DNA of 64,000 nucleotides from Nocardioidaceae bacterium SCSIO 66511 (lineage in GTDB: Bacteria > Actinomycetota > Actinomycetes > Propionibacteriales > Nocardioidaceae). Made by a program: the position numbers and the translations under genes. The DNA is taken from assembly GCA_023100825.1 (NCBI GenBank), contig CP095846.1, positions 4,526,001 to 4,590,000 on the forward strand. The letters are read 5' to 3'. A model generated the notes under the pieces. The model ran no database searches, was not told where the DNA came from, and worked only from the letters and a program-made list of their open reading frames with translations. Positions 11,678 through 20,182 of this stretch are shown in pieces; positions within the stretch are counted from its first letter, which is position 1, and every line of letters starts with the position of its first letter.

Positions 11678-12433
11678 TTAGGCGTTCTCCTTGCGGAAGG
11701 TACGCGTACCCCACCACAGCGCAACAGCGAACAGGCCGAGGCTCCACAGCGTGCCCGCCATCAGGTCGCCGGTGCCGAAATCGCCACCGAACGCACCTCG
11801 TACGGCATCGACGACGTGCTTGATCGGCATGAAGTCGCTCGCGGTCTGCAGCCACTGCGGCCCGATCGTCATGGGCAAGAAGATGCCGGACAGCAGCAGG
11901 ACCGGCATCATCACCATGTTGACGACCGGCGCCATGACGTCCTCGCTCTTGGTGGTCAGCGCGAGCGCGTTCGATGCGGCTGCGCATGCGCCGCCGATCA
12001 GCATCGTCAGCAGTACGCCGAGCACCATGCCGGCAATCGATGCGTCCATGCCCATGATGTAGCCGAGCACCACCAGGAGCAGGGCTTGTACGAGCAGCTG
12101 AAGCAGATCACGGCACAGCCGCCCGACGAGCAGTGCCGTTCGGGAGGCGGGAGTGACTCGCTCGGCTTCGATGACGCCCTCACGCCATTCGCCGATCAGG
12201 CTGAAGCCGGCGAAGAACGCACCGAACATCCCGAGTTGCACCAACAGACCGGGTACGAAGAAGGTGTAGGCGTTCTGTGCACCGAACTCGGTGACCAACG
12301 GCTCCAGCAGCGGACCGAACAGCAACAGGTAGAGGATCGGCTGCAACGCGCCGATGATCACCCAGGCGGGGTTGCGGAGGTTCATCCGCAACTGACGGCG
12401 GAAGACGATGAAGCACTCGCGCGCGAAAGTCAC
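11678..12433 (-). CDS. ABC-2 type exporter permease (DrrB family)
   Basis: A 251-residue membrane protein with about six transmembrane segments and the ABC-2 motif region (LLLSGIFLPMTIGPQWLQTASDFMPIKHV, quoted in part as FLPMTIGPQWLQ near residue 190). DrrB-type permeases pair with DrrA ATPases to export drugs or lipids. Its ATG overlaps the ATPase stop by four bases (ATGA), so the two are co-translated. No biosynthetic cluster is adjacent, so the cargo is unknown. Confidence 0.9.
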   Translation of the reverse strand: MTFARECFIVFRRQLRMNLRNPAWVIIGALQPILYLLLFGPLLEPLVTEFGAQNAYTFFVPGLLVQLGMFGAFFAGFSLIGEWREGVIEAERVTPASRTALLVGRLCRDLLQLLVQALLLVVLGYIMGMDASIAGMVLGVLLTMLIGGACAAASNALALTTKSEDVMAPVVNMVMMPVLLLSGIFLPMTIGPQWLQTASDFMPIKHVVDAVRGAFGGDFGTGDLMAGTLWSLGLFAVALWWGTRTFRKENA

Positions 12434-13488
12434 TGGTCTGCTCCCGTCATCAGGGCGTCCTCGGAATCTGCATCGCCGGCGTGGCTCTTATCGGCCGCCT
12501 CGGCGGCATCCTCGGCATCGCGGAGCGAACGCCCCGTGAGCGTCAAGAAGACGTCGTCGAGCGTCGGACGATGCACCTCGATCGAGTCCAGGGTGATGCC
12601 CGACTGGTCGAGGTCACGTAACAAGCCGGGAGTCACCCGGCCGGCGCGCTGCACGCGTCCGCGTACGTGTTGGTCCTCGATCTCGACGCCCGGATGCCCG
12701 TCTCTCGGTGGCTCGGCGATCGTGCCGAGCTTCTCGGCCGCGACGGTGAGCTGGTCGGGATCGCTGACCTCGAGATCGATCAGGTCACCCGCGACCTGGG
12801 CCTTGAGGTTCTCGGCGGTGTCGGCCGCGACGATCTGACCACGGTCGATGATCAGGATGCGGTCGCTCAACGCATCGGCCTCGTCGAGGTAGTGCGTGGT
12901 GAGAAAGACCGTCGCGCCACGGCGGGTACGAAGGTCGGCGATGTGCTGCCACAGGTTCGCCCTCGCCTGCGGATCGAGGCCCGTGGTCGGCTCGTCGAGG
13001 AAGACCAGAGTCGGATCGTGAATGAGGCCCATCACGATGTCGAGGCGGCGCTTCTGCCCACCTGACATGTTCTTCGGCATGCGGGTCCACAGACCGTCGA
13101 GCTGCAACTGCTCGAACAGCTCCTTGCCGCGCTTCTCGACCTCGGCCTTCGTACGCCCGTACAACATGCCGTGGTCCATGACCTCTTCGCCCGCGCGCGC
13201 CGCGCTGAACGTACCACCCGCCTGCGAGACGTAGCCGATGCTGCGGCGAACGTCCTGCGCTTCACGCACGACGTCGTACCCGGCGACAGTCGCCTCTCCG
13301 GCCGTCGGCTTCAGCAACGTGGTGAGCATTCGCAGCGTGGTCGTCTTGCCTGCGCCGTTCGGGCCGAGGAATCCGACGACCTCGCCCTCCTCGACCTCGA
13401 TGTCGACGCCGTCGACCGCGCGTACCTCGGTCTTGTCTTTGCCTTGTCGGGTGTGGAACGTCTGTACGAGTCCACGGGCACGTATCAC
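12430..13488 (-). CDS. ABC exporter ATPase (DrrA/daunorubicin-resistance family)
   Basis: A 352-residue ATPase with Walker A GPNGAGKTTTLRML, Q-loop YVSQAGG, signature NMSGGQKRR, Walker B LVFLDEPTTGLD and switch His in FLTTHYLDEAD. The C-terminal extension of about 100 residues is typical of DrrA proteins. GTG 13488 was chosen because a strong AAAGGAGA ribosome-binding site sits 7 nt upstream; a longer open frame reaching 13581 has an untypical N-terminus. It forms a two-gene exporter operon with the permease. Confidence 0.9.
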   Translation of the reverse strand: MIRARGLVQTFHTRQGKDKTEVRAVDGVDIEVEEGEVVGFLGPNGAGKTTTLRMLTTLLKPTAGEATVAGYDVVREAQDVRRSIGYVSQAGGTFSAARAGEEVMDHGMLYGRTKAEVEKRGKELFEQLQLDGLWTRMPKNMSGGQKRRLDIVMGLIHDPTLVFLDEPTTGLDPQARANLWQHIADLRTRRGATVFLTTHYLDEADALSDRILIIDRGQIVAADTAENLKAQVAGDLIDLEVSDPDQLTVAAEKLGTIAEPPRDGHPGVEIEDQHVRGRVQRAGRVTPGLLRDLDQSGITLDSIEVHRPTLDDVFLTLTGRSLRDAEDAAEAADKSHAGDADSEDALMTGADQ

Positions 13489-13684
13489 AAGGTCTCCTTT
13501 TGGGCGGGCTGCCCAGTATGCGGCGCATTGACGCTGCGTGGCGAATGAATTCTCGAAGGGACAGACGGTGTACGCGCGCAATTCTCATCGGCGGCGGTGA
13601 CAGTGCCTCGACACAGGCAGAAGCCTGCTGCCAGTGCCCCGCACTAATGGCCGCAAACGATACCCTTGCCCCGGGAGGCAGAAC

Positions 13685-13894
13685 GTGAAGGATTGGATGA
13701 CGACCGAAGAGGCGGCCGCCGCCGTCGGCATCAGGGCAGACACCTTGCGCCACTACGCCCGCAGCGGGCACGCGCCGAAGCCGGAGCATTTCGGGCGGAT
13801 GCTGATGTGGAACCGCAAGACGATGGAGGAATGGCAGGCCAACAGGCCGGGGCGCGGTGCGCGTACCGACCTGAAGAAGCGCTCCTCGGACTGA
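13685..13894 (+). CDS. Small helix-turn-helix protein (MerR/excisionase-like)
   Basis: A 69-residue protein that is almost entirely one winged-helix/HTH_17 domain: TTEEAAAAVGIRADTLRHYA (helix-turn-helix) followed by a wing ending in MLMWNRKTMEEW and a basic tail. GTG 13685 follows GGGAGG at a good distance; ATG 13697 is an alternative. Such proteins act as excisionases or small regulators. No phage or integrase gene is near, so a regulatory role is more likely. It is divergent from the DrrAB operon with about 200 bp between. Confidence 0.75.
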   Translation: MKDWMTTEEAAAAVGIRADTLRHYARSGHAPKPEHFGRMLMWNRKTMEEWQANRPGRGARTDLKKRSSD

Positions 13895-13907
13895 GCGGGC
13901 GCTACAC

Positions 13908-14018
13908 CTAACTGCGGCGTCGGCGGTCCGAGGCGTTCAGGGCGACCAGGGCGGCCACCAGACCGCCCCAGATGATCACCATGGCAACGATCATCATCGC
14001 GACCGCATCGCCGTTCAT
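13908..14018 (-). CDS. MetS-type small subunit of an NSS amino-acid transporter
   Basis: Only 36 residues: one transmembrane helix (AVAMMIVAMVIIWGGLVAAL) and a basic tail DRRRRS. Its ATG overlaps the stop of the large NSS transporter by four bases. In Corynebacterium the MetP-MetS pair imports methionine and alanine and requires the small subunit, and small proteins of this form accompany NSS carriers across actinobacteria. It is easy to miss because of its size. Confidence 0.85.
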   Translation of the reverse strand: MNGDAVAMMIVAMVIIWGGLVAALVALNASDRRRRS

Positions 14019-15583
14019 GCGTCCTCCTTCGGCTGCTCGATCGGCGCCTCTGCCGGCACCTCGAGCGATGTCTGTCGTCGCCAGGGCACGAGCGTCGCCA
14101 GCAGCCCGACGACGATCACGCCTCCGGCGACGCCCCAACCGAGCGTGTTGACCATCCAATCCGGATAATCACCGTCGCCGTACGTGGTCTCGAGGTTCTT
14201 CCGGAACTGGTCCACCAACACCCAGATCAGCGCGGCCGGCGTGATCACCGAGACCAGCCCTCGCCACACGAAGCCGAGTTTGAGGGAGCCGTTGCGGTTG
14301 AGATGTTCGGCGAGTGCCGGTACGACGCGGAAACCCCACGCCAGCGCCAGCATGCTGACGACCGCGACCAGCAGGATGCCGAACTGGTTGATGAAGTTGT
14401 CGATGATGTCGAGCGAGTAGAGGCTCGTCGTCGTACTGAACAACAGGATGCTCGCGACCGCGGCAGGTACGCCGACCACGAGCACCGCCGCAATCCGCGG
14501 GAGCTCGAACTTATCGCGCACGGACGCGATGACGACCTCGATCACCGACATCAGCGAGGTGATGCCGGCGATGACGAGGGAGACGAAGAAGAGAACTCCG
14601 AGCAGCGCACCGGCGGGTGCCTCGTTGATGATCGTCGGGAACGCGATGAACGCGAGACCGATGCCGCCGTCTTGGGCTGCCTCGCCCGGATCTCCACCCG
14701 TCGACGATGCGATGAATCCAAGTGCCGCGAAGACGCCGATGCCGGCGAGCAGCTCGAATCCGGAGTTGGCGAACCCGACGACGAGGCCGGAGCCGGTCAT
14801 GTTCTCGCGACGATCGACGTACGCGGAGTAGGTGATCATGATGCCGAAGCCGACCGAGAGCGAGAAGAAGATCTGGCCGTAGGCCGCGATCCAGACCTCG
14901 GTGTTCTTCAGCGCACCCCAGTCGGGTGTGAAAAGCGCGTTGAGGCCCTCACCAGCTCCGTCGAGGAACAACGCCTGGACCACGAGCGCGACGAAGGCGA
15001 CCACCAGGACCGGGATGAAGATGACCGAGAGCATCCCGATGCCCTTCTGCACCCCCATCGCCATGATCACCAGGAGGACGACCCAAACGAGCACGAGCGG
15101 GATCAGCAGACCGCTGACGAAGTCCATCGAGATGCCGGGATCGCCACCCTCGAGGAAGTCGGCGCTGAAGTACGTCGCCGGATCGCTGCCCCAGGACTTG
15201 TCGATCGAGAAGATCGCATACACCGCGGCCCAGCCGATGATCGCCGCGTAATAGATGGCAATGACGAAACAGATCGCCACCTGCCACCAGCCGAGCGGCT
15301 CACCCTTGCGACTGATGCGAGCGAACGACAGCGGCGCCGAGCCGCGGTTGCGGTGACCCAGGCCGTAGTCGAGCATCAGGAACGGAAGCCCAGCGGTCAA
15401 CAACGCAACGATGTACGGGATCATGAATGCCCCGCCGCCGTTGTCGTACGCGACGTACGGGAAGCGCCAGATGTTGCCGAGACCGACGGCCGAGCCGATC
15501 GCGGCGAGGATGAACACCCGGCGACTCGAAAACGCGCCGCGCTTCTTCTCTTCGGCGGGGATTCCGTCGGTGCTGGCTGTCAT
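14015..15583 (-). CDS. Sodium-dependent amino-acid transporter (NSS family, MetP-like)
   Basis: A 522-residue protein with about 12 transmembrane segments. The first helix carries the NSS sodium/substrate motif (IGSAVGLGNIWRFPYVAYDNGGGAF, read here in parts: GLGNIWRFPY). ATG 15583 is preceded by GAAGGGAA; the open frame continues about 190 codons upstream without a plausible N-terminus. The small subunit at 13908 is translationally coupled. Methionine or alanine import is inferred from MetPS; other amino acids are possible. Confidence 0.92.
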   Translation of the reverse strand: MTASTDGIPAEEKKRGAFSSRRVFILAAIGSAVGLGNIWRFPYVAYDNGGGAFMIPYIVALLTAGLPFLMLDYGLGHRNRGSAPLSFARISRKGEPLGWWQVAICFVIAIYYAAIIGWAAVYAIFSIDKSWGSDPATYFSADFLEGGDPGISMDFVSGLLIPLVLVWVVLLVIMAMGVQKGIGMLSVIFIPVLVVAFVALVVQALFLDGAGEGLNALFTPDWGALKNTEVWIAAYGQIFFSLSVGFGIMITYSAYVDRRENMTGSGLVVGFANSGFELLAGIGVFAALGFIASSTGGDPGEAAQDGGIGLAFIAFPTIINEAPAGALLGVLFFVSLVIAGITSLMSVIEVVIASVRDKFELPRIAAVLVVGVPAAVASILLFSTTTSLYSLDIIDNFINQFGILLVAVVSMLALAWGFRVVPALAEHLNRNGSLKLGFVWRGLVSVITPAALIWVLVDQFRKNLETTYGDGDYPDWMVNTLGWGVAGGVIVVGLLATLVPWRRQTSLEVPAEAPIEQPKEDA

Positions 15584-15695
15584 GGCGTTCCCTTCGTACG
15601 TTCGGCCGGCGGCGACTGTACCGCCCCCGGATCGCCGAACCCGCGGGCCGGTCGCCCTTGGAATCCGCGTACGTGCGTCGTCTACGATCCTGCCC

Positions 15696-16196
15696 ATGCG
15701 ATCTCGGACTGTCCAGTACATTGCCGCGAGCGTGGCGACCAGCTGCATCGTCACGCTGCCCGCGTACGCGGGTGCCGCCACCGCCGACTCGACCGCCGTG
15801 GGCCAGGAAAGCTCGCGCGCTGACGGGTCGTGGAAACGCATTTCGCCGCTATTGCGCGTCAAGGGCAAGTACTGGTGGGCCGATGAGCGGCCACAGAAGC
15901 GCTGGATCTTCAAGTTCCATCGCACCAAGAAGAAGCACACCGGGAAGCGCCAGGTTCGCGTCCGCTGGCAGTACGCCAAGGGGACTGCCGAGCCGAAACC
16001 CGGCCGCTGGAAGAACCGCATCAAGCGGATCCGCCCCGGTGGCGATCGACGGATCGCCTTCCGGAGCAAGCGCTGCGGCGAGAAACTCGGCCTGCTCGTC
16101 GACGTGCACGTCCGACGGAACAAGCCGAAACACCCGAAGCGCTGGGGTAAGTGGCAGTCCACCGTCGCGATCTACTCGAGCCAGGGCTGCAAGTAG
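15696..16196 (+). CDS. Secreted basic protein of unknown function
   Basis: A 166-residue protein with a signal peptide (residues 1 to about 27, MRSRTVQYIAAS… ending LPAYAGA). The mature part is rich in Lys, Arg and Trp, with two cysteines (RSKRCGEK and SSQGCK) that may form a disulphide. No family is recognised. A TACGAT -10 hexamer (15683-15688) lies 7 nt before the ATG, with TTGGAA further upstream, so the mRNA is probably leaderless. It is divergent from the NSS transporter. Confidence 0.7.
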   Translation: MRSRTVQYIAASVATSCIVTLPAYAGAATADSTAVGQESSRADGSWKRISPLLRVKGKYWWADERPQKRWIFKFHRTKKKHTGKRQVRVRWQYAKGTAEPKPGRWKNRIKRIRPGGDRRIAFRSKRCGEKLGLLVDVHVRRNKPKHPKRWGKWQSTVAIYSSQGCK

Positions 16197-16224
16197 GACC
16201 GACCCCATCTCAAGGGACGGCATT

Positions 16225-16259
16225 GACGGCGGTGCCTGACAAATCCAGACACCGCCGTC
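16225..16259. terminator. Hairpin between convergent secreted-protein and DoxX genes
   Basis: GACGGCGGTG (16225-16234) pairs perfectly with CACCGCCGTC (16250-16259) across a 15-nt loop. It sits between two convergent stops. No T-run follows, so it is a terminator-like rather than a classic intrinsic terminator. Confidence 0.55.
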
Positions 16260-16268
16260 GCGCGCTCG

Positions 16269-16772
16269 TCACCGGCTGCGCAGTCGACCGCCGAGAGCGT
16301 ACGCCCCGACGACCAGTCCGGCTGCCGCCAGCACGATGTCCTTGAACACGTACTGCGCGGTGAGAGTCGGCCCGTCGGCGAAGAGCTCTCCCGGAAACAG
16401 CACGAGCGGCGACATGATGCCGACGAGTGCACCGGCGAGGACGACGAGACCGACGCGCAGGAAGCGTCCGGACGTCAGAGTCAAACCGATGACGGTCTCG
16501 GTGACGGCGGTGAGCAGCAACGCCACCGAGCCGGAGATCATGCCGAACGTCAGCTTGTCGATCGTGTCGATCGATAGGTCCTCGGCAGGGCTGACGCCGG
16601 GGAAGAACTTCAGTACGCCGAACGCCAGGAACGTGATGCCGAGGCTCACGCGCAGGGCGGTGATGCTGTGCTTGTTGAGCCATCCGGCGAGCAGGTCAAC
16701 TGCCCGCTCGAGCGGGTTTCGTACCTGGTTCGACGAACGCTGTCGCGGCGGCTCGAGAACGGTGTGTGACAT
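16269..16772 (-). CDS. DoxX-family membrane protein
   Basis: A 167-residue protein with four predicted transmembrane segments starting near residue 32. The first helix region reads ALRVSLGITFLAFGVLKFFPG, typical of DoxX/YphA-type proteins. DoxX proteins take part in redox or thiol-stress functions in some actinobacteria, but many are uncharacterised. ATG 16772 follows GGAG; a longer frame up to 16904 has no good start. The 197-bp upstream gap holds a GATTCCA…TGGAATC inverted pair (16805-16840) and a 10-bp direct repeat of GCACCTGACG (16843-16862). Confidence 0.8.
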   Translation of the reverse strand: MSHTVLEPPRQRSSNQVRNPLERAVDLLAGWLNKHSITALRVSLGITFLAFGVLKFFPGVSPAEDLSIDTIDKLTFGMISGSVALLLTAVTETVIGLTLTSGRFLRVGLVVLAGALVGIMSPLVLFPGELFADGPTLTAQYVFKDIVLAAAGLVVGAYALGGRLRSR

Positions 16773-16969
16773 GGCAGGTGCTCCGTTTCCCTTGTCTGGT
16801 TGGCGATTCCAGAGTCGCGAATCTCGGAGCGTTTGGAATCCCGCACCTGACGGCACCTGACGTGCGCTCTGCGAGGTAACCACGGCACGGTCGGCGTACG
16901 CCACGCGGGGACGGCTCGACAGCTGCTCGTACGTAAGGCTGCGTATCGAGCCGTCGCGCCGCTAGGTCG

Positions 16970-17608
16970 TCAGACTCGCGATGCCGTGACGAGGACGACG
17001 GGATCCTCCTGGCCGCGCCACGTACCCGTGAGACACGGCCCGTCGGCAGCGCCATCGGCGCGTACCGGCAGATGTCGTACGCGCAGTTCAGCGCTCGGCG
17101 TACGGCACACCGTCACGTCTCCCTCGTCCGCATAGGCGAGGTCGCCGACGGATAGCCCCGCAGGTATCGCAACCGCGTCACCACTGCCTGTGACGCGCGC
17201 GGTCTGCTCGCGCGCAGTAGGGCCGTCTGCACCTTCGACCAGCTCATCGGCCTGCGCGCGAAACCCTGCTATCGCGGCGGCGATTGCGGCGAGGTACACC
17301 GGGTCGCTGCAGGCGTCATACACCCAGCGCCTGCCGAGTACCGAATGCTCCATCGTCGCGATGAGCCCGTCTTCTGCTCCGTCCAGCGGTGCGTGGCGAT
17401 ACGTCAACGGCATCTGGATTACGTGCCCATCGCCCGTACTCACCAGCAGGGTTTCGATGCCGACGTCGCCTGCCGGATCGTCGAATCTGTACGCTCCGAC
17501 CGAAGCAAGCTGTTCTCGCACCGACGGGTACCACGGCCGGCTCGGCAGCCAGTCCGAGAGCATCTCGAGCTTGGTGGGACGAAGTTCAGCGCGATGGATG
17601 ATGGCCAC
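16970..17608 (-). CDS. Maltokinase N-terminal-cap-like domain protein
   Basis: A 212-residue protein beginning VAIIHRAELRPTKLEMLSDW, the hallmark of proteins that carry only the N-terminal cap domain of mycobacterial-type maltokinase without the kinase lobes. The function of the stand-alone cap is unknown. GTG 17608 fits the family N-terminus, and a TACGCT hexamer is exactly 6 nt upstream, so a leaderless mRNA is likely. It is divergent from the CAP-domain gene. Confidence 0.7.
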   Translation of the reverse strand: MAIIHRAELRPTKLEMLSDWLPSRPWYPSVREQLASVGAYRFDDPAGDVGIETLLVSTGDGHVIQMPLTYRHAPLDGAEDGLIATMEHSVLGRRWVYDACSDPVYLAAIAAAIAGFRAQADELVEGADGPTAREQTARVTGSGDAVAIPAGLSVGDLAYADEGDVTVCRTPSAELRVRHLPVRADGAADGPCLTGTWRGQEDPVVLVTASRV

Positions 17609-17696
17609 GTCTCGAGCGTAGTGCGCCACGAGAAGGTCGCGCGGACTGCAGTTCGTGTTCTACGTTGGGCGCCCGTCCAGCAATGAGGTGGAGCAC

Positions 17697-18215
17697 ATGC
17701 ATTCCCGAAAGCTCGCCGCGTCCGCGCTCGGCGCGACCCTCGCCGTCACCGTCGTCGCACCCGCGACCACTGCATCGTCGGCAGGTGCCGACGAACGGTC
17801 GTCCACCGCAGCGTCGGCGTCGGCGTCGGCGTCGGCGACCAAGGCTCGCGAGAAGCGGTACGAACGTAAGGTCCGCGTGTACACGAACAAGGCGCGTGCT
17901 CGCCACGACCGCAAGCGCCTGAAGAAGAACAAGTGTGTCGACAAGTTCGCCAACACCTGGGCCCGCAAGATGGCGCGGCGACAGGAACTCGAACACCAGT
18001 CGCTCGGCCCGATCGCACGTAAGTGCAACCTGCGAATGGTCGGCGAGAACATCGCGTACGGCTATCCGAGCGGGAAGGCCGTCGTACGGGGCTGGATGAA
18101 CTCGCCCGGCCATCGGGCGAACATCCTGCGTCGCGGTTACCGGCTCCTCGGCGTCGGCATGGCGCGGGACAAGAACGGTCGACCGTGGGCATCGCAGGTG
18201 TTCGGACGACGCTGA
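17697..18215 (+). CDS. Secreted CAP/SCP-domain protein
   Basis: A 172-residue exported protein. A signal peptide (about residues 1-30) is followed by a Ser-Ala repeat (SASASASA, from GCGTCG repeats near 17808-17838) and a CAP domain with ARHDRKRLKKNKCVDKFA, GENIAYGYPSG, the HRANIL motif and the C-terminal WASQVFG. Actinobacterial CAP proteins of this type are secreted and mostly uncharacterised. ATG 17697 has a GAGGTGGAG ribosome-binding site. Confidence 0.88.
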   Translation: MHSRKLAASALGATLAVTVVAPATTASSAGADERSSTAASASASASATKAREKRYERKVRVYTNKARARHDRKRLKKNKCVDKFANTWARKMARRQELEHQSLGPIARKCNLRMVGENIAYGYPSGKAVVRGWMNSPGHRANILRRGYRLLGVGMARDKNGRPWASQVFGRR

Positions 18216-18258
18216 GCGCTCCGGCGCAACTTCGGCTCAGACTCGGTAACGTGCCCGT

Positions 18259-19311
18259 ATGGCAGATCGCGCGGAGCAGCCGCGTTGGCGGCGATGGGCG
18301 CGTTGGCTGCTGTTGCTCGCGCTTGCCATCGTGTGCGCGCGGATCATCCTCGGGCTGATCGGTTCCGTCGACTGGGACACCGTAGGTACGGCACTCGGCC
18401 ATCTCGCGCTGTGGCAGCTACCGGTGCTCGTCCTGGTCGTCATGGTCCGGCAGGTGTTCAACGCCTGGCCATTGGCGATCTTCATTCCCGGCCTCGGCTT
18501 GCCACGGGCCGTCGTCAACGACCAGGCATCGATCCTCATGTGCACGATCGCGCCGCCGCCGTCGGATCTCGTGATCCGCGTGACGATGTTCAAATCGTGG
18601 GGCGTCGAGGTGTCCCGTGCGCTCGCCGGCGTCGTGATGAACACCGTCTCGTTCTACATCACGCGCTGGTACGCGCCGGTGATCGGCTTCGTGCTCGTCT
18701 TGTACGACCGCTTCGACCAGACCTTCGGCTGGGCCGCGCTGTTGGGCGGTGCGGCGGCGCTCGCACTGCTCATCGTCGTACGCATCATCGCGAGCGGTGA
18801 GCGCGCGGCCCGCTGGGTCGGCACTATTGCCGGCCGCATCGTGCAGCGCGTGCGGTCCAGCGTCGATCCGCAGGCGTGGTCGGATGCGGTGTCACGTTTT
18901 CGCGGACACGTGATCACCAAGCTGCGCAAGGGTCTGCCGCGTAGCCTGTTGTCGCTACTGGCGATGATGGCGGTCGATGCGCTGGTCCTCGTACTCGCGG
19001 TCCGCTTCGTCGACGTACCCGCGCATGCTCTGCCCGCGGTCGAGATCGTCGCGGCGTACATGGTGACGTACCCGCTCACCATGTTCCCGGTCTTCGGCAT
19101 CGGCATTCTCGACGCGGCGTCCCTCGCGATCATGGTCGGCTATGCCGGAGTCGCGTACGAGCCGTACCTGATCGCGGCACTGGTGGTGTGGCGGATCGTC
19201 ACGATCGCTACGCCCCTCGTACTCGGTGCGCTCGCCATGCTGATGTGGCGTCGGATGCGCCCAGTCGCGCCGGATGCGGCTCTGGACGCCGATCTCCCGC
19301 GGAGTCGGTGA
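18259..19311 (+). CDS. Lysylphosphatidylglycerol synthase transmembrane-region / flippase-like protein
   Basis: A 350-residue membrane protein with about eight hydrophobic segments, matching the LPG_synthase_TM/YbhN (UPF0104) family, which corresponds to the flippase half of MprF without the synthase domain. Recognisable stretches include MCTIAPPPSDLVIRV and the C-terminal MFPVFGIGILDAASL. The substrate is unknown. TAACGT (18247-18252) is 6 nt before the ATG, implying a leaderless mRNA. Confidence 0.8.
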   Translation: MADRAEQPRWRRWARWLLLLALAIVCARIILGLIGSVDWDTVGTALGHLALWQLPVLVLVVMVRQVFNAWPLAIFIPGLGLPRAVVNDQASILMCTIAPPPSDLVIRVTMFKSWGVEVSRALAGVVMNTVSFYITRWYAPVIGFVLVLYDRFDQTFGWAALLGGAAALALLIVVRIIASGERAARWVGTIAGRIVQRVRSSVDPQAWSDAVSRFRGHVITKLRKGLPRSLLSLLAMMAVDALVLVLAVRFVDVPAHALPAVEIVAAYMVTYPLTMFPVFGIGILDAASLAIMVGYAGVAYEPYLIAALVVWRIVTIATPLVLGALAMLMWRRMRPVAPDAALDADLPRSR

Positions 19312-19335
19312 GAACTTCTCGTTGCCCCACTAATG

Positions 19336-19353
19336 CGTAAGTGATAGCTTACG
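19336..19353 (+). promoter_or_regulatory. ArsR-type operator overlapping the promoter
   Basis: Perfect inverted repeat CGTAAG (19336-19341) and CTTACG (19348-19353) with a 6-nt centre, the size of an ArsR winged-helix site. The probable -10 TAGCTT (19345-19350) lies inside it, 7 nt before the ATG of the ArsR gene. Autorepression is inferred. Confidence 0.65.
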
Positions 19354-19357
19354 GATT

Positions 19358-19681
19358 ATGAGCATGGCAACCGCCGAGGCGTGGACGGCGATGGGCGACC
19401 CGACCAGACGCGAGATCCTCGCGACACTCACCACGCGGCCGCTTTCGGTGACCGAACTGGCGGCGGCCTTCCCGATCAGCCGTCCCGCGGTATCGCAGCA
19501 TCTTCGCGTCCTCAAGGACGCCGAGCTGGTTCGCGTACGCCAGCAGGGCCGGCAACGCATCTATGAGGCCGAGCCGAAAACCCTGGCCGCGCTCAAGAGC
19601 GAGCTGGAGTCGTTCTGGCAACAGGCGCTTGCGAACTTCAAGCAGATTGCCGAACAGGCAACGACGGAGGGCAAATCATGA
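19358..19681 (+). CDS. ArsR-family transcriptional regulator
   Basis: A 107-residue winged-helix repressor with the SRPBCC-associated ArsR pattern: MGDPTRREILATL, LSVTELAAAFPISRPAVSQHL (recognition helix) and RQGRQRIYEAEP. No metal-binding cysteines are present, so it is not a metal sensor of the ArsR/SmtB type. Its stop overlaps the start of an SRPBCC gene, a common pairing. The last residues form a probable dimerising helix. Confidence 0.92.
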   Translation: MSMATAEAWTAMGDPTRREILATLTTRPLSVTELAAAFPISRPAVSQHLRVLKDAELVRVRQQGRQRIYEAEPKTLAALKSELESFWQQALANFKQIAEQATTEGKS

Positions 19682-20160
19682 CCGATACGACCACTGACGC
19701 AGTCGTACGACTGGACGTCGAAGTCGCAGTACCCCGCGAGCAGGCGTTCCGACTGTTCGTCGAGGAGTTCGACCGGATCAAGCCGCGCGAGCACAACCTT
19801 CTCGCGGTCGACATCGCCGAAACTGTCTTCGAGCCGCGCGTCGGCGGCCATGTGTACGACCGGGGCGTCGACGGCAGCGTTTGCGCATGGGCAGACGTGC
19901 TGGCGTACGAGCCGCCGAGCCGATTCGTGATCAGCTGGCGGATCAACCCGCAATGGCAGCTCGAGACCGCGCCCGAGCGGATGAGCGAGATCGAGGTGAG
20001 GTTCACCGAGATCGGCCCGGGGCGTACGCGCGTCGACCTCGAGCACCGCAACCTCGACCGGCACGGCGTCGGTTGGGAACACGCACGCTCGGCGCTCGAC
20101 GGCGAAGGCGGTTGGCCGCTGTACCTGCAGCGCTATCAGCAGGTCGTCGCGGCGGTGTGA
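19678..20160 (+). CDS. SRPBCC (AHSA1-like) family protein
   Basis: A 160-residue START-like hydrophobic-pocket protein: EVAVPREQAFRLFVEEFDRI, VGGHVYDRGVDGSVCAWADV and the C-terminal helix GEGGWPLYLQRYQQVV. It is translationally coupled to the ArsR regulator (ATGA overlap), as is usual for this pair. The ligand is unknown. Confidence 0.88.
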   Translation: MTDTTTDAVVRLDVEVAVPREQAFRLFVEEFDRIKPREHNLLAVDIAETVFEPRVGGHVYDRGVDGSVCAWADVLAYEPPSRFVISWRINPQWQLETAPERMSEIEVRFTEIGPGRTRVDLEHRNLDRHGVGWEHARSALDGEGGWPLYLQRYQQVVAAV

Positions 20161-20182
20161 TCGCCGCTACCGCAAGCGGCGA
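20161..20182. terminator. Short hairpin at convergent gene ends
   Basis: TCGCCGCT (20161-20168) pairs with AGCGGCGA (20175-20182) over a 6-nt loop, between the SRPBCC stop and overlapping the last codons of the methyltransferase. Confidence 0.4.

Noticed and set aside
13685-13894. Remnant of a phage or integrated element because of the excisionase-like protein
   Set aside because: No integrase, attachment repeat or tRNA gene is near, and the gene has a good ribosome-binding site like a normal regulator.
14303-15823. 506-codon frame opposite the NSS transporter
   Set aside because: Asp/Glu/Arg/His-rich mirror of a membrane-protein gene with no plausible domain or ribosome-binding site.
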